Shown here in pieces: positions 47,025 through 55,666 of a stretch of DNA of 64,000 nucleotides; the first letter of the stretch is position 1; each line of letters begins with the position of its first letter. Source of the stretch: Sulfurospirillum diekertiae (GTDB taxonomy: Bacteria; Campylobacterota; Campylobacteria; Campylobacterales; Sulfurospirillaceae). The DNA lies in NCBI RefSeq assembly GCF_011769985.2, contig NZ_CP039734.2, positions 2,046,001-2,110,000 on the forward strand, in the 5' to 3' direction. The position numbers were made by a program, and so were the translations under genes. The notes below the pieces were generated by a model that saw only the letters and a list, made by a program, of their open reading frames with translations, was not told the DNA's origin and made no database searches.

Positions 47025-47965
47025 AACTTTTTATTGAACTGCCCACATGGCTCGGTGACGCCATCATGACAACACCAGCTATTGAAAACATTCTAGAACA
47101 CTACCCAGACACAGATATTACACTGTTTGGTTCATTTGTCTCCACGGAGGCACTCAAAATGCATCCAAATGTTTCGCGCTGTATTGTTGATGAGAGTAAA
47201 AAAGCATTTTCTAGGTTTTATTGGCTTTATTCACTAGCACATACTTTAGGAGCTTTTGATATAGCGATTAGTTTTAGAAGTTCATGGACATCGTCTTTCT
47301 TGCTATGGTGTATTTCAGCAAAAAAGAAATTTCACTATCAAAGAAATCTCTTTGTAGGTCATCAGGTTGAAAAGTACACCCAATTCATAGCCAAATCTTT
47401 ACATGTAAAGACAACATCACTTCCCTTAAAACTTTATCAAACACCTTTTCACTTTGAAAAACCAACACTGGGAATTAATCCAGGGGCAACGTACGGAAGT
47501 GCCAAACGCTGGTATCCAGAAGAGTTTGCTAAAGTGGCGATTCATTTTGCAGACCGTTATGATATTGTCATTTTTGGCGGACCGAATGAAATGGATATTG
47601 CACAAGAAGTTGAAGAGCAGCTCACAAAAAATAAAATTACCAATGTCACCAATTTAGCAGGTAAAACGACAATTCAAGAACTCATTCAAAATATTGCAGG
47701 ACTAAGTCTTTTTGTCACCAATGACAGTGGACCGATGCATGTAGCAGCAGCGTATCAAATCCCAACGGTGGCGCTGTTTGGACCAACACGCTATAACGAA
47801 ACATCTCCGTGGCAGAATCCCAATAGCTTTGTTCTTTCACACGATCTTACCTGTGCGCCTTGCATGAAACGAGAGTGCCCCATCAAAACACATGAGTGTA
47901 TGCGGGGCATTAAAGCAGAAGAAGTTATTTTACGCTTAGAGCATCATCTATCGCTTGGCAGATGA
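47021..47965 (+). CDS. waaF: Lipopolysaccharide heptosyltransferase II
   Basis: 314 residues; GT9 enzyme adding the second heptose. The start [20 protein letters not shown], the [18 protein letters not shown] segment near residue 152 and [22 protein letters not shown] near residue 228 are diagnostic. [10 protein letters not shown] ends the protein. Its last 41 bases overlap the 3' end of gmhA on the other strand. Palindrome 47399 is read as Leu-His-Val-Lys. With waaC it completes the inner-core heptose pair. Confidence 0.93.
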   Translation: MKLFIELPTWLGDAIMTTPAIENILEHYPDTDITLFGSFVSTEALKMHPNVSRCIVDESKKAFSRFYWLYSLAHTLGAFDIAISFRSSWTSSFLLWCISAKKKFHYQRNLFVGHQVEKYTQFIAKSLHVKTTSLPLKLYQTPFHFEKPTLGINPGATYGSAKRWYPEEFAKVAIHFADRYDIVIFGGPNEMDIAQEVEEQLTKNKITNVTNLAGKTTIQELIQNIAGLSLFVTNDSGPMHVAAAYQIPTVALFGPTRYNETSPWQNPNSFVLSHDLTCAPCMKRECPIKTHECMRGIKAEEVILRLEHHLSLGR

Positions 47966-48497
47966 TGTGTCCAATCATAATGTGCATCTCTTGAATGCGA
48001 GGTGTATCATCACTTGGAACAACGATATTGACATCACAAAATTCATTCATCACGCCACCATCGCGTCCACTCAGTCCTATCGTTTTGCATCCCATATTAC
48101 GAGCAAGGCTTAAGGCACGTACGACATTTTTACTGTGCCCACTGGTCGATATACCAATGAGAACATCTCCCTCACGTGCTAAAGCTTCCACTTGACGATC
48201 AAAGATACGATCAAATCCAAAATCATTGCCAACAGCGGTAAGAACCGATGTATCAGTAGTCAATGCAATGCCAGGAAGTCCTCGTCGTTCGCTCTTATAA
48301 CGACCACTAAGCTCCGCTGCAATGTGTTGCGCATCCGCCGCACTGCCACCATTGCCACACAGAAGTATCTTGTGCCCGTTTTTAAGCGCTTCGGTTGCAA
48401 TAATACATGCTGTGTAAATATGACTTTGTAGGCTCTCGATTGTTTTTGCGATAACGGCTTGATGTGCAAGCATCTCACGCTGTATCATTTCCATCAT
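47925..48497 (-). CDS. gmhA: Phosphoheptose isomerase
   Basis: 190 residues; converts sedoheptulose-7-phosphate to D-glycero-D-manno-heptose-7-phosphate. The SIS domain shows [19 protein letters not shown] and [32 protein letters not shown] is GmhA-typical. ATG at 48497 is followed closely by ATG 48494. It is the last gene of the heptose operon, 78 bases after hldE with a hairpin in the gap, and converges on waaF with a 41-base overlap. Confidence 0.95.
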   Translation of the reverse strand: MMEMIQREMLAHQAVIAKTIESLQSHIYTACIIATEALKNGHKILLCGNGGSAADAQHIAAELSGRYKSERRGLPGIALTTDTSVLTAVGNDFGFDRIFDRQVEALAREGDVLIGISTSGHSKNVVRALSLARNMGCKTIGLSGRDGGVMNEFCDVNIVVPSDDTPRIQEMHIMIGHIICQAIDDALSVK

Positions 48498-48559
48498 TAT
48501 TTTATCCTTCTGCCTTCATCTATGCTCATACTTCGCATAAAGATTTTGGTTCCGAGCTG

Positions 48560-48585
48560 ACAAAAGTGAAGCAGTTCACTTTTGT
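48560..48585 (-). terminator. Perfect hairpin at the end of hldE
   Basis: Inverted repeat ACAAAAGTGAA / TTCACTTTTGT with a 4-base loop, spanning the hldE stop codon (48576-48578). On the minus strand the stem has an A-rich left side and ends in TTTTGT, as in weak intrinsic terminators. It could reduce transcription into gmhA 63 bases further on. Confidence 0.4.
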
Positions 48586-50003
48586 TTATCATCTCTCACC
48601 CTTTGTATGATCTTTGTGGTACTTTTACCTTCAACAAATTGGACGAGTCGTACCTCTTTGGCAATGTCACTTCCCACAACCACTTTGCCCTCGTAATCCG
48701 ACCCTTTAACCAAAATATCGGGTTGGATGGCAGAGATAAGCTCCAGTGGCGTATCTTCTTCAAAAGGAACGACATAACTCACCGATTCTAAACTCGCTAA
48801 GATATACGCTCGATCTTCCAGTGGATTAATCGGACGACTTTGCCCTTTGAGACGTTTGATCGAATCATCGGCATTGAGCCCAACAATAAGGATATCTCCA
48901 AAACTTTTCGCAATTTCAAGGTACTTCACATGCCCTACATGTAAAATGTCAAAACAACCATTGGTAAAAACAATTTTTTGGTTTTTGATTGCTTTTAAAA
49001 GAGCAACCATCTCTGTTTTGGTTTTAATTTTACTCTCAGCAGTAGCGCCTCTAAGGCTGTGGGAATAGGCATCGATTTCATCCAATGTCACCGTAGCACT
49101 TCCGAGTTTTCCCACAACAACGGCTGCAGCTTTATTGGCAAAAGAGGCAGCTTCTTTCATACTGAGACCACAAGAGAGTGCGTAACCAAGACTGGCTAAA
49201 ACGGTATCACCCGCACCCGTGACATCATAGACTTCGCGTGCGACCGTTGGCATTTTGATAAAATTCTCACCAAAAATAGCCATGCCATCTTCAGAGAGCG
49301 TGATGATCGCGTAGTCTAGTCCCAAACTCTCTTTGAGCAAGTTTCCTGCTTTTTGTAAACTCTCATCATCTTTGATGGCTATTTTTGTAGCAATACTCGC
49401 CTCTTTTTTATTGGGCGTTAGTAATGTCGCGCCACTGTATTTGCGGTAATCGTCCCCTTTTGGGTCTACTAAAATACGTTTTTGATGTGCTTTGGCGAGC
49501 GCTATGACGTTACATGTAAAACTCTGCGTTAAAACACCTTTACCATAATCGGAGAGCACAATAATATCTACCGTCTTAAGATAGTTTTCACATCGCGCTA
49601 AAAGAGCCTTAACAGAAGCTTCCGTAATGTCCTCTTTGGATTCACTATCGTAACGTACGACTTGTTGATGCGAAGCAATCACACGACTTTTTTTACTGGT
49701 TTTACGCCCCGTTTGTTTTACGATGCCTTGAACATCTGCACCCAAAGTTTCGAGCATGCAAAGAAGCTCTTTGCCGTTCTCATCATCCCCTACAACGCTT
49801 AAAACACTGACTTTAGACCCTAAGCTTAAAAGGTTGTTGACGACATTCCCTGCTCCACCCAAAACCGTGCTTTCATTTTGAATATCCACCACTTGAACAG
49901 GAGCTTCAGGAGAGATACGTTCACACTTTCCCCAGAGGTAGTGATCGAGCATTAAATCGCCGATCACCAAGATGGAAGGCTGATACGTTCTTAATCTATC
50001 CAT
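48576..50003 (-). CDS. hldE: Bifunctional heptose-7-phosphate kinase/heptose-1-phosphate adenylyltransferase
   Basis: 475 residues in two domains. The kinase half (1-310) has VIGDLMLDHYLWG and the active-site DVTGAGDTVLASLG. The adenylyltransferase half has VFTNGCFDILHVGHVKYL with the HxGH motif. Both reactions are in ADP-heptose synthesis, giving the ADP-D-glycero-D-manno-heptose precursor. It overlaps hldD by 8 bases upstream. Palindrome 49510 encodes Phe-Thr-Cys-Asn, and a one-off variant lies at 48935. Confidence 0.96.
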   Translation of the reverse strand: MDRLRTYQPSILVIGDLMLDHYLWGKCERISPEAPVQVVDIQNESTVLGGAGNVVNNLLSLGSKVSVLSVVGDDENGKELLCMLETLGADVQGIVKQTGRKTSKKSRVIASHQQVVRYDSESKEDITEASVKALLARCENYLKTVDIIVLSDYGKGVLTQSFTCNVIALAKAHQKRILVDPKGDDYRKYSGATLLTPNKKEASIATKIAIKDDESLQKAGNLLKESLGLDYAIITLSEDGMAIFGENFIKMPTVAREVYDVTGAGDTVLASLGYALSCGLSMKEAASFANKAAAVVVGKLGSATVTLDEIDAYSHSLRGATAESKIKTKTEMVALLKAIKNQKIVFTNGCFDILHVGHVKYLEIAKSFGDILIVGLNADDSIKRLKGQSRPINPLEDRAYILASLESVSYVVPFEEDTPLELISAIQPDILVKGSDYEGKVVVGSDIAKEVRLVQFVEGKSTTKIIQRVRDDKQK

Positions 50004-51006
50004 GGTTCACTTCGCATTTAAAAATACGTTGAATCTCAGGTACATAGGCTTTAATGCCCTCTTCTAAACTCACCCGTGGCGCATAGCCCAAATCTTTACA
50101 TGTAAAGGAGATATCCGCTTCCGTGTGCATCTGATACGCACGGTAAGGATTGGTAAAATACGCTGTGCCTAAGTTAGTTCCAAGCTCTTTTTGTAAGATG
50201 TCGGCAATGTCTTGAAAACTTCTAGGATTACCCGTTCCTACATTATAAACACCACATTTACCTGAAGAAGCTGCTTTGATATTGGCTTGAACAACGTCAT
50301 CGATATAAATAAAATCGCGTACGATTTTATCAGACCCAGAAAAGAGACGAGGCGTTTTGCCACTTAAAATCTGAATTCCTAATTGCAAGACCATCGAAGC
50401 CGTTGTATTTTTAAAGTATTCTCTTGGACCATAGACATTGAAGTAGCGTAGCCCTATCACGCTCATACTTGGATTTTGCGCACAAAATTCGCGTGCTAAA
50501 TGATCCATAGAGAGTTTACTAAACCCGTACACATTTTGAGGTTGCTCATGCCCAACGCGCTGAGGAGAAGCGGCATCACCATACGTCGCAGCACTGGAAG
50601 CATAGACCACAACGGAATGGTTCGCTTTGGCAAGTTCTAAAATAGCTTTAAATGCATTGACATTGGTTTTCACCATAATACCTTGATCTAAAACCGTTGT
50701 ATCCGAAATGGCTGCTTCGTGAAAAATATAATCAAAGCGATACGAAGAGAGTTTTTTGAGTGCTTCGTCATCGTTGATGTCGCCACTAATGACTTCACCT
50801 TTGAATCCTAGGAGATTTTTAAAGTGCCCAAAACTCTTGAGGTTGCCATTGGAAAAGGTGGCTTCACTTCTAAAAAGATCAAAGACAACAACGTTACATG
50901 TAGGATAGTTTTCTTGAAAATAAAAAGCAAGATTGCTACCGATAAATCCCGCTCCACCTGTAATTAAAATGTTTTTATGATTGAAATCTGTTTCGCTGTA
51001 ATGCAT
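49996..51006 (-). CDS. hldD: ADP-glyceromanno-heptose 6-epimerase
   Basis: 336 residues; converts ADP-D,D-heptose to the L,D form used by the heptosyltransferases. ILITGGAGFIGSNLAFYFQE binds NADP. VYASSAATYGD and VYGFSKLSMD supply the Ser and Tyr-Lys, and the heptose-specific GLRYFNVYGPREYFK follows. It overlaps hldE and starts 8 bases after gmhB. It carries palindrome 50096 (Phe-Thr-Cys-Lys) and a one-off variant at 50894. Confidence 0.95.
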   Translation of the reverse strand: MHYSETDFNHKNILITGGAGFIGSNLAFYFQENYPTCNVVVFDLFRSEATFSNGNLKSFGHFKNLLGFKGEVISGDINDDEALKKLSSYRFDYIFHEAAISDTTVLDQGIMVKTNVNAFKAILELAKANHSVVVYASSAATYGDAASPQRVGHEQPQNVYGFSKLSMDHLAREFCAQNPSMSVIGLRYFNVYGPREYFKNTTASMVLQLGIQILSGKTPRLFSGSDKIVRDFIYIDDVVQANIKAASSGKCGVYNVGTGNPRSFQDIADILQKELGTNLGTAYFTNPYRAYQMHTEADISFTCKDLGYAPRVSLEEGIKAYVPEIQRIFKCEVNHG

Positions 51007-51014
51007 GCTTAACC

Positions 51015-51527
51015 CTATTGTTTAATAAGATTAATTGTATCCAAAAGAAAATTAACGCAATATTTAGCTTGAGTGCTAGAAAGAGTAGGATGAAGCAGAA
51101 TTGTTTGGGTAATGCCAGCACCATGTGCGGCTTCAATGTCACTGGGTTTATCGCCGATCATCCATGAGTGTGCCACATCGATGTCAAACGCTGCAATCGC
51201 TGCTTTTAACATACCACTTCGAGGTTTGCGACACGCACAGTTCGCTTCTGGCGCATGCGGACAATGGTAAATAGCATCGATTTGAATGTTTACATGTAAA
51301 AACTCTTTTAGCATCCACGCGGTTAATGTTTGAAAATCTTCTTCGCTGTAATAGCCTCGCCCAATGCCCGATTGATTGGTCACAATAATCAGCAAATACC
51401 CTAAAGATTGAAAATGACGTAAGGTTTCAAAAACGCCGTCACAAAACTCAAAATCTTCAATCTTTGAAACATAGGCTTTGTCAACATTAATGACGCCATC
51501 GCGATCTAAGAAAATTGCTTTTTGCAC
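51015..51527 (-). CDS. gmhB: D-glycero-beta-D-manno-heptose-1,7-bisphosphate 7-phosphatase
   Basis: 170 residues; HAD phosphatase removing the C-7 phosphate from the heptose bisphosphate. The nucleophile motif is FLDRDGVINVD; TNQSGIGRGYY, the zinc site CPHAPEANCACRKP and GDKPSDIEAAHGAG follow. It lies 1 base after the TPR gene. Palindrome 51290 encodes Leu-His-Val-Asn. All enzymes from sedoheptulose-7-phosphate to ADP-L,D-heptose are now present in one operon. Confidence 0.94.
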   Translation of the reverse strand: MQKAIFLDRDGVINVDKAYVSKIEDFEFCDGVFETLRHFQSLGYLLIIVTNQSGIGRGYYSEEDFQTLTAWMLKEFLHVNIQIDAIYHCPHAPEANCACRKPRSGMLKAAIAAFDIDVAHSWMIGDKPSDIEAAHGAGITQTILLHPTLSSTQAKYCVNFLLDTINLIKQ

Positions 51528-52232
51528 TTATTCTCCAAGCTCTTTGGTAATATCACTGAGTAAATTGGTGTATTCAAGGTAGCCAAACGTGTCTTTTTGC
51601 GCTATCAAAGAAGCTTTTGCTCTTATAAAAAAGTCTCTTGCTTCTTCACGATTACGCAAATCATACGCTAAGAATTTTCCCATGTAGTAGTTGGCATAAA
51701 GGTGTGTTGGCTCTTTGATCAAGACAATCTGCACCTCTTCAATCGCAGTATAGATTTGTGCATTTTTTTGAAGAGCAAGGGCGCGTTTTAGGCGAATCAT
51801 ATGTTGCATATCATCCACAGCAAGACTTTTTTGGTACATCTTTGAAGCTTCATTGAAAATGCCCATTTCAAAATAACCATCACCCAATTTGTTCCAAATA
51901 TCTTTGTCATTGGTCTTAGCTGCTTGTTGTTTTAGGTTGGAAACTTTAAGGGCAAAAGGGAGAACAGTAGCAATACGGCTCTTTTGAACATTGTGCGGAT
52001 CAATCGAATACGCATCCACTAAGATTTCAAATCCTTGAGCAATTTTGCCCTGCTTGAGATAGATATTAGCAAGTTGAAGCATACACTCTGTATTGTTTGG
52101 TTCTGTACTTAAAATGGCTTCAATGGCTTCTTTAGCTCTTGCAGTATCGGATCTTTCGGTTACACAAACACTATGTGTTGCTCCAAAAAGAGCCACCGCT
52201 AAACATAATAAAGCTATAGCACTTCGAAACAA
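51528..52232 (-). CDS. Periplasmic TPR protein of unknown role
   Basis: 234 residues. A signal peptide (about residues 1-18, FRSAIALLCLAVALFGA) precedes TPR-like helices: KEAIEAILSTEPNNTECMLQ, IAQGFEILVDAYSIDPH and IFNEASKMYQKSLAVDD. It starts with TTG at 52232, with AGGGG 6 bases upstream. It is first in the heptose operon; whether it has a role in LPS assembly is unknown. A TATAAT lies 32 bases before the start. It is not a member of any family I can name. Confidence 0.75.
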   Translation of the reverse strand: MFRSAIALLCLAVALFGATHSVCVTERSDTARAKEAIEAILSTEPNNTECMLQLANIYLKQGKIAQGFEILVDAYSIDPHNVQKSRIATVLPFALKVSNLKQQAAKTNDKDIWNKLGDGYFEMGIFNEASKMYQKSLAVDDMQHMIRLKRALALQKNAQIYTAIEEVQIVLIKEPTHLYANYYMGKFLAYDLRNREEARDFFIRAKASLIAQKDTFGYLEYTNLLSDITKELGE

Positions 52233-52263
52233 ATGAACCCCTACTCAGATTAAGATGGCCTAG

Positions 52264-52269
52264 ATTATA
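52264..52269 (-). promoter_or_regulatory. Putative -10 element of the heptose operon
   Basis: TATAAT on the minus strand (GATATAATCTAGG), about 32 bases before the TTG start of the TPR gene. It would drive TPR-gmhB-hldD-hldE and perhaps gmhA. No clear -35 was seen. Confidence 0.4.
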
Positions 52270-52344
52270 TCCAAGTTTTACCGAAATGAAAATAGAACAC
52301 GAAAGGCGCTTAGAAAACCTAAGCAGGGTTAAAGTCTGGTTCGT

Positions 52345-52350
52345 TATAAT
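52345..52350 (+). promoter_or_regulatory. Putative -10 element of the cytochrome c gene
   Basis: TATAAT within GTTATAATTTTT, 34 bases before the ATG at 52384, followed by AAGGGG as ribosome site. It is divergent from the heptose operon promoter at 52264-52269, about 76 bases away. Confidence 0.45.
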
Positions 52351-52383
52351 TTTTCTTACACAACTCAAAAAGGGGTATTTCGT

Positions 52384-52683
52384 ATGAAAAAAGTTTGTAC
52401 AATTTTAGCAATTGCAGCAGTATCTAGTTTGATGGCGGCCGATGGCGCAGCAATCTACCAATCAAAATGTTTTTCCTGTCATGGAGACAAAGCTTCTAAA
52501 GCGGCATTGAATAAATCTCAAATCATTGCAGGTTGGGATGCTGCAAAAATCACAGCAGCCGTCACAGGTTATAAAGATGGCAGTTATGGTCAAGCAATGA
52601 AAGGCGTTATGAAACCTATCGCTTCTGGACTTAGCGATGAAGATCTTAAAGCAGTTGCTACAACTATTGCTTCATTCAAATAA
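52384..52683 (+). CDS. Small class I cytochrome c
   Basis: 99 residues. A signal peptide (about 1-18) precedes one heme site CFSCH (Cys29, Cys32, His33). A Met in MKPIASGLSDEDL (Met76) is the likely second axial ligand. It is a soluble periplasmic electron carrier, possibly donating to a cbb3-type oxidase; the oxidase assembly genes ccoS and ccoI lie next to it on the opposite strand. It is a single-gene unit with its own -10 and ends at a hairpin. Confidence 0.9.
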   Translation: MKKVCTILAIAAVSSLMAADGAAIYQSKCFSCHGDKASKAALNKSQIIAGWDAAKITAAVTGYKDGSYGQAMKGVMKPIASGLSDEDLKAVATTIASFK

Positions 52684-52697
52684 AACTATTATGACAC

Positions 52698-52722
52698 GCT
52701 ACAAGGGCAAAGCTCTTGTAGC
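52698..52722 (+). terminator. Hairpin after the cytochrome c gene
   Basis: GCTACAAGGGC, loop AAA, GCTCTTGTAGC: an 11-pair stem with one G-T wobble, 14 bases after the stop. A second small hairpin, TGCCTC-TTT-GAGGCA, follows at 52747-52761. Neither is followed by a long T-run on the plus strand. The region separates convergent genes, so one or both may stop transcription. Confidence 0.45.
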
Positions 52723-52787
52723 TACGTTGTACTAGACACTGAAGCTTGCCTCTTTGAGGCAGAAAAGTTTCGCTTTTAATCTCTTCA

Positions 52788-53027
52788 TTAATCAGGTGGG
52801 GCGTATCCCACCTCTCTTTCTTGCTTCTCTTTTAAAACTTTTGCTTTTTTACGTTCCATATTGACAGCATCATTCAGTGCTTCTTCACTATCAAACTGTG
52901 CGCCATCTAAAAACTTCTGATGATCATCGAACTGTCCACTGCGAATTCCCCACAACAGACCCCATAGACCAAATGCTCCCAGCAGTGTTGAAGCACCCAA
53001 CATCATCGCAATAATCCACCCATCCAT
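52788..53027 (-). CDS. ccoS: cbb3-type cytochrome oxidase assembly protein CcoS
   Basis: 79 residues. One membrane helix (about 4-27, WIIAMMLGASTLLGAFGLWG) is followed by the CcoS motif GQFDDHQKFLDGA. An acidic then basic charged tail ends it. CcoS is needed for cofactor insertion into cbb3 oxidase. It follows ccoI after 2 bases. Confidence 0.88.
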   Translation of the reverse strand: MDGWIIAMMLGASTLLGAFGLWGLLWGIRSGQFDDHQKFLDGAQFDSEEALNDAVNMERKKAKVLKEKQEREVGYAPPD

Positions 53028-53029
53028 CT

Positions 53030-55450
53030 CTACGACCTTTTTAAAACATTTTTAATGCGCATCGAATTACCGACAACAACCAACGAACTAAGCGACATGG
53101 AAAGCGCTGCAAACAAAGGTATCACATGCCCACTCATGGCTAAAGGAATCGTAACAATATTGTACAGCAACGAAAAAGATAAGTTCTCTTTAACCACACG
53201 CAAACTCGCTCTTGCGATCACAAATGCCTCATACAAACTTTGCATACTATCGTTGGTCAAAACAATATCACTGATATCCACCGCAACATCAGCCCCATTC
53301 CCCATCGCAATCGCAATTTCACTTTGAGAAAGCGCTAATGCATCGTTAATACCATCACCTGCCATCACTACTTTTTGACCTTTTTGACGAAGTACTTCAA
53401 TATACGCAGCTTTTTCATGAGGAAAGAGCCCTGCTTTGTACGTCTCAATGCCCACTTCTTCGGCAATTTCCTGGGTTACTTTAGCATGATCACCACTGAG
53501 CATGACGATCTCTAAACCTAGAGATTTCAGTGCCCCTATACTCTCTTTTGCGCCCTCTTTGAGCGCATCTTTAAGCCCAAATATAGCCATAAGTTTGCCA
53601 TCAATTGCAAAGAAATAATGACTGAGTGATTCAAATCCGTGAGGCAAAAACACTTCGATGCCCGCTTCCTCCATCATTTTTGCATTGCCACCCAGAAGCT
53701 CATGGCCTTCCGCAACGGCTCTGACTCCTTTGGCCTCTACTGTTTTTATCTGCTCCAAACTCTTTACATGTAAAGTAGTTTCATCTTCGTTTAAAAAACG
53801 TGCAACCCCTTGGCTAATAGGATGATTGGATGAATTGACAAGTGCATATAACAAAGATCGATCAAACGTGTACGCATACTCATACATGACAACTTCAGGT
53901 TTACCTTTCGTAATGGTTCCTGTCTTATCCAAAACAAGCGTATTGCATTTTGCCATGCTCTCTAAAAACCCTGCCTCTTTAAACAAAATCCCTTTTTTTG
54001 CAGCAAGCCCAATCCCCACAATCGTTGCTACAGGTGTGGCAAGGCTAAGCGCACAAGGGCAGGCAATCACAATCACAGAAATCGCAATAATCAAACCCTT
54101 CTCAAAAGAACCACTTTGGTAGAACCAAAACAATAGTGTTGAGAAAGCTAAGAGCAAAATAGTTCGTGAAAAATACCCCGAAATTTGATTGGCAAGCTTT
54201 TCGATTTTAGGCTTTTTATTCATTGCATCTTCAAGCAAACAGACCAACTTGGAAAACATGGAGGAGGAAAAAGTATGGGTCGCTTGGTAGTGAATAACGC
54301 TGTCTAAGCAGATAGAACCACTCAGAATTTTATCGCCCTTTTGGGCTAAAACAGGAATGGATTCGCCATTGAGACGGGAAAGATCAAAAGAGCCTTCACC
54401 TTCAGTAATGACACCATCGATTGCCACTTTGTCGCCTGCTCGCACTTCGATGATTTCACCCAGTTCGACCGACTCAACGCTGGTTAAAATCTTTTCATCG
54501 CCTTTGATCAAAGTGACTTCTGTGGGCATGGAACTTCCAAAGGCATCAAGTGTGTCTACCGCTTTTTTCTTCGTTAAAACTTCCAAATATTTACCCGCAA
54601 AGACAAAGGTAACAATCATGGTTACTGAGTCAAAATAGACCTCAGCATTGTGTGAAAACATCGCATAGAGAGAAAAAACATACGTGAGTGTTGCCCCCGT
54701 AGCAACGAGAAAATCCATCGTAATATAACGATGTTTGATGCCATAATACGCCCCTTTAAAATAAACCGAACCGGTGTAAAACAGCGTTGGAGTGGCGAGA
54801 ACAAACTCGGCGAAATTGAGAATATTTTTGATATTGCTCTGCATGCCCGTGAAATAGCCTGCATATTGCGCAATGGCAATCCACATCACATTCATTGTTG
54901 CAAAGATACCTACTAAAAGTTTGGAGTAATACTCTCTGCGTTGTGCCGTCGCTCGCTCTTCTCCACTTTTGGGATCGTAAGGATAAGCGTTATACCCAAT
55001 GCTACGAATGGTTTCAATAATTGCAGACAGTTTAATCAATGATTCATCCCAAACAATTTTGGCTTTATGATTGGAATAACTAATCGAAACTTCAACGATT
55101 CCCTCTTGTCTAGAGAGCACTTTTTCATTAAGCCATACACACGCACTACAGTGAATTCCTTCTATAATAAGTGCTATTTCGCTAAATCCTTCTTTACTTT
55201 TTTTCACATATTTGGAAACAAATCCATCCAAATCAAAACGATTGACATCGTCTAACGTCACTTTCGGAGGGGTAAGTGTCGTCTCTCCCATTTTAGTATA
55301 AAAAGTATCCAGCCCTTCATCGCTTAAAAGGTGAAAAACACCTTGACACCCTTTACAACAAAAAAATTTAGGGGGGTTAAAACTTGTATCAGGTAGTAAC
55401 ATTGAGGTTTCGTATTCTAAGTGACAATGATCGCAACGTTGTTTGCTCAT
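53030..55450 (-). CDS. ccoI: Copper-translocating P-type ATPase CcoI
   Basis: 806 residues. A Cys-rich N-terminus (Cys6, Cys9, then CCKGC at 31-35) is followed by a heavy-metal domain with IHCSACVWL near residue 97 and eight membrane helices. CPC lies near residue 464, the phosphorylated Asp in DKTGTITKGKP near 507, NHP near 540 and GDGINDA near 697. Such CcoI/FixI pumps supply copper for cbb3 oxidase assembly, and the ccoS neighbour supports that. No CcoNOQP subunits are in the window. Palindrome 53764 encodes Leu-His-Val-Lys. A 216-base divergent spacer precedes it. Confidence 0.94.
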   Translation of the reverse strand: MSKQRCDHCHLEYETSMLLPDTSFNPPKFFCCKGCQGVFHLLSDEGLDTFYTKMGETTLTPPKVTLDDVNRFDLDGFVSKYVKKSKEGFSEIALIIEGIHCSACVWLNEKVLSRQEGIVEVSISYSNHKAKIVWDESLIKLSAIIETIRSIGYNAYPYDPKSGEERATAQRREYYSKLLVGIFATMNVMWIAIAQYAGYFTGMQSNIKNILNFAEFVLATPTLFYTGSVYFKGAYYGIKHRYITMDFLVATGATLTYVFSLYAMFSHNAEVYFDSVTMIVTFVFAGKYLEVLTKKKAVDTLDAFGSSMPTEVTLIKGDEKILTSVESVELGEIIEVRAGDKVAIDGVITEGEGSFDLSRLNGESIPVLAQKGDKILSGSICLDSVIHYQATHTFSSSMFSKLVCLLEDAMNKKPKIEKLANQISGYFSRTILLLAFSTLLFWFYQSGSFEKGLIIAISVIVIACPCALSLATPVATIVGIGLAAKKGILFKEAGFLESMAKCNTLVLDKTGTITKGKPEVVMYEYAYTFDRSLLYALVNSSNHPISQGVARFLNEDETTLHVKSLEQIKTVEAKGVRAVAEGHELLGGNAKMMEEAGIEVFLPHGFESLSHYFFAIDGKLMAIFGLKDALKEGAKESIGALKSLGLEIVMLSGDHAKVTQEIAEEVGIETYKAGLFPHEKAAYIEVLRQKGQKVVMAGDGINDALALSQSEIAIAMGNGADVAVDISDIVLTNDSMQSLYEAFVIARASLRVVKENLSFSLLYNIVTIPLAMSGHVIPLFAALSMSLSSLVVVGNSMRIKNVLKRS

Positions 55451-55666
55451 ATTAATCTTTCATCTAAAGTTACATCTTAGAAAACATTATAGCGTGACTT
55501 TTTTGTGATGAACCTGATACTCATCTAAGCATAATAGCTTTTTTGAAATCTCTTCTCATTTTAAGACCCTAGACAAAAAAATCACTTAATTTTTTTTTTA
55601 AAACCTTTGTGCTAAAGTGCTACCCCTACATGTAAATGTAAGCATCTATGGGCTCAAAGGAATACG

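Noticed and set aside
55590-55599. T10 tract as a phase-variation switch for the GGDEF/EAL gene
   Set aside because: It lies about 70 bases upstream of the start in a generally T-rich spacer; no repeat in frame and no evidence of length change.
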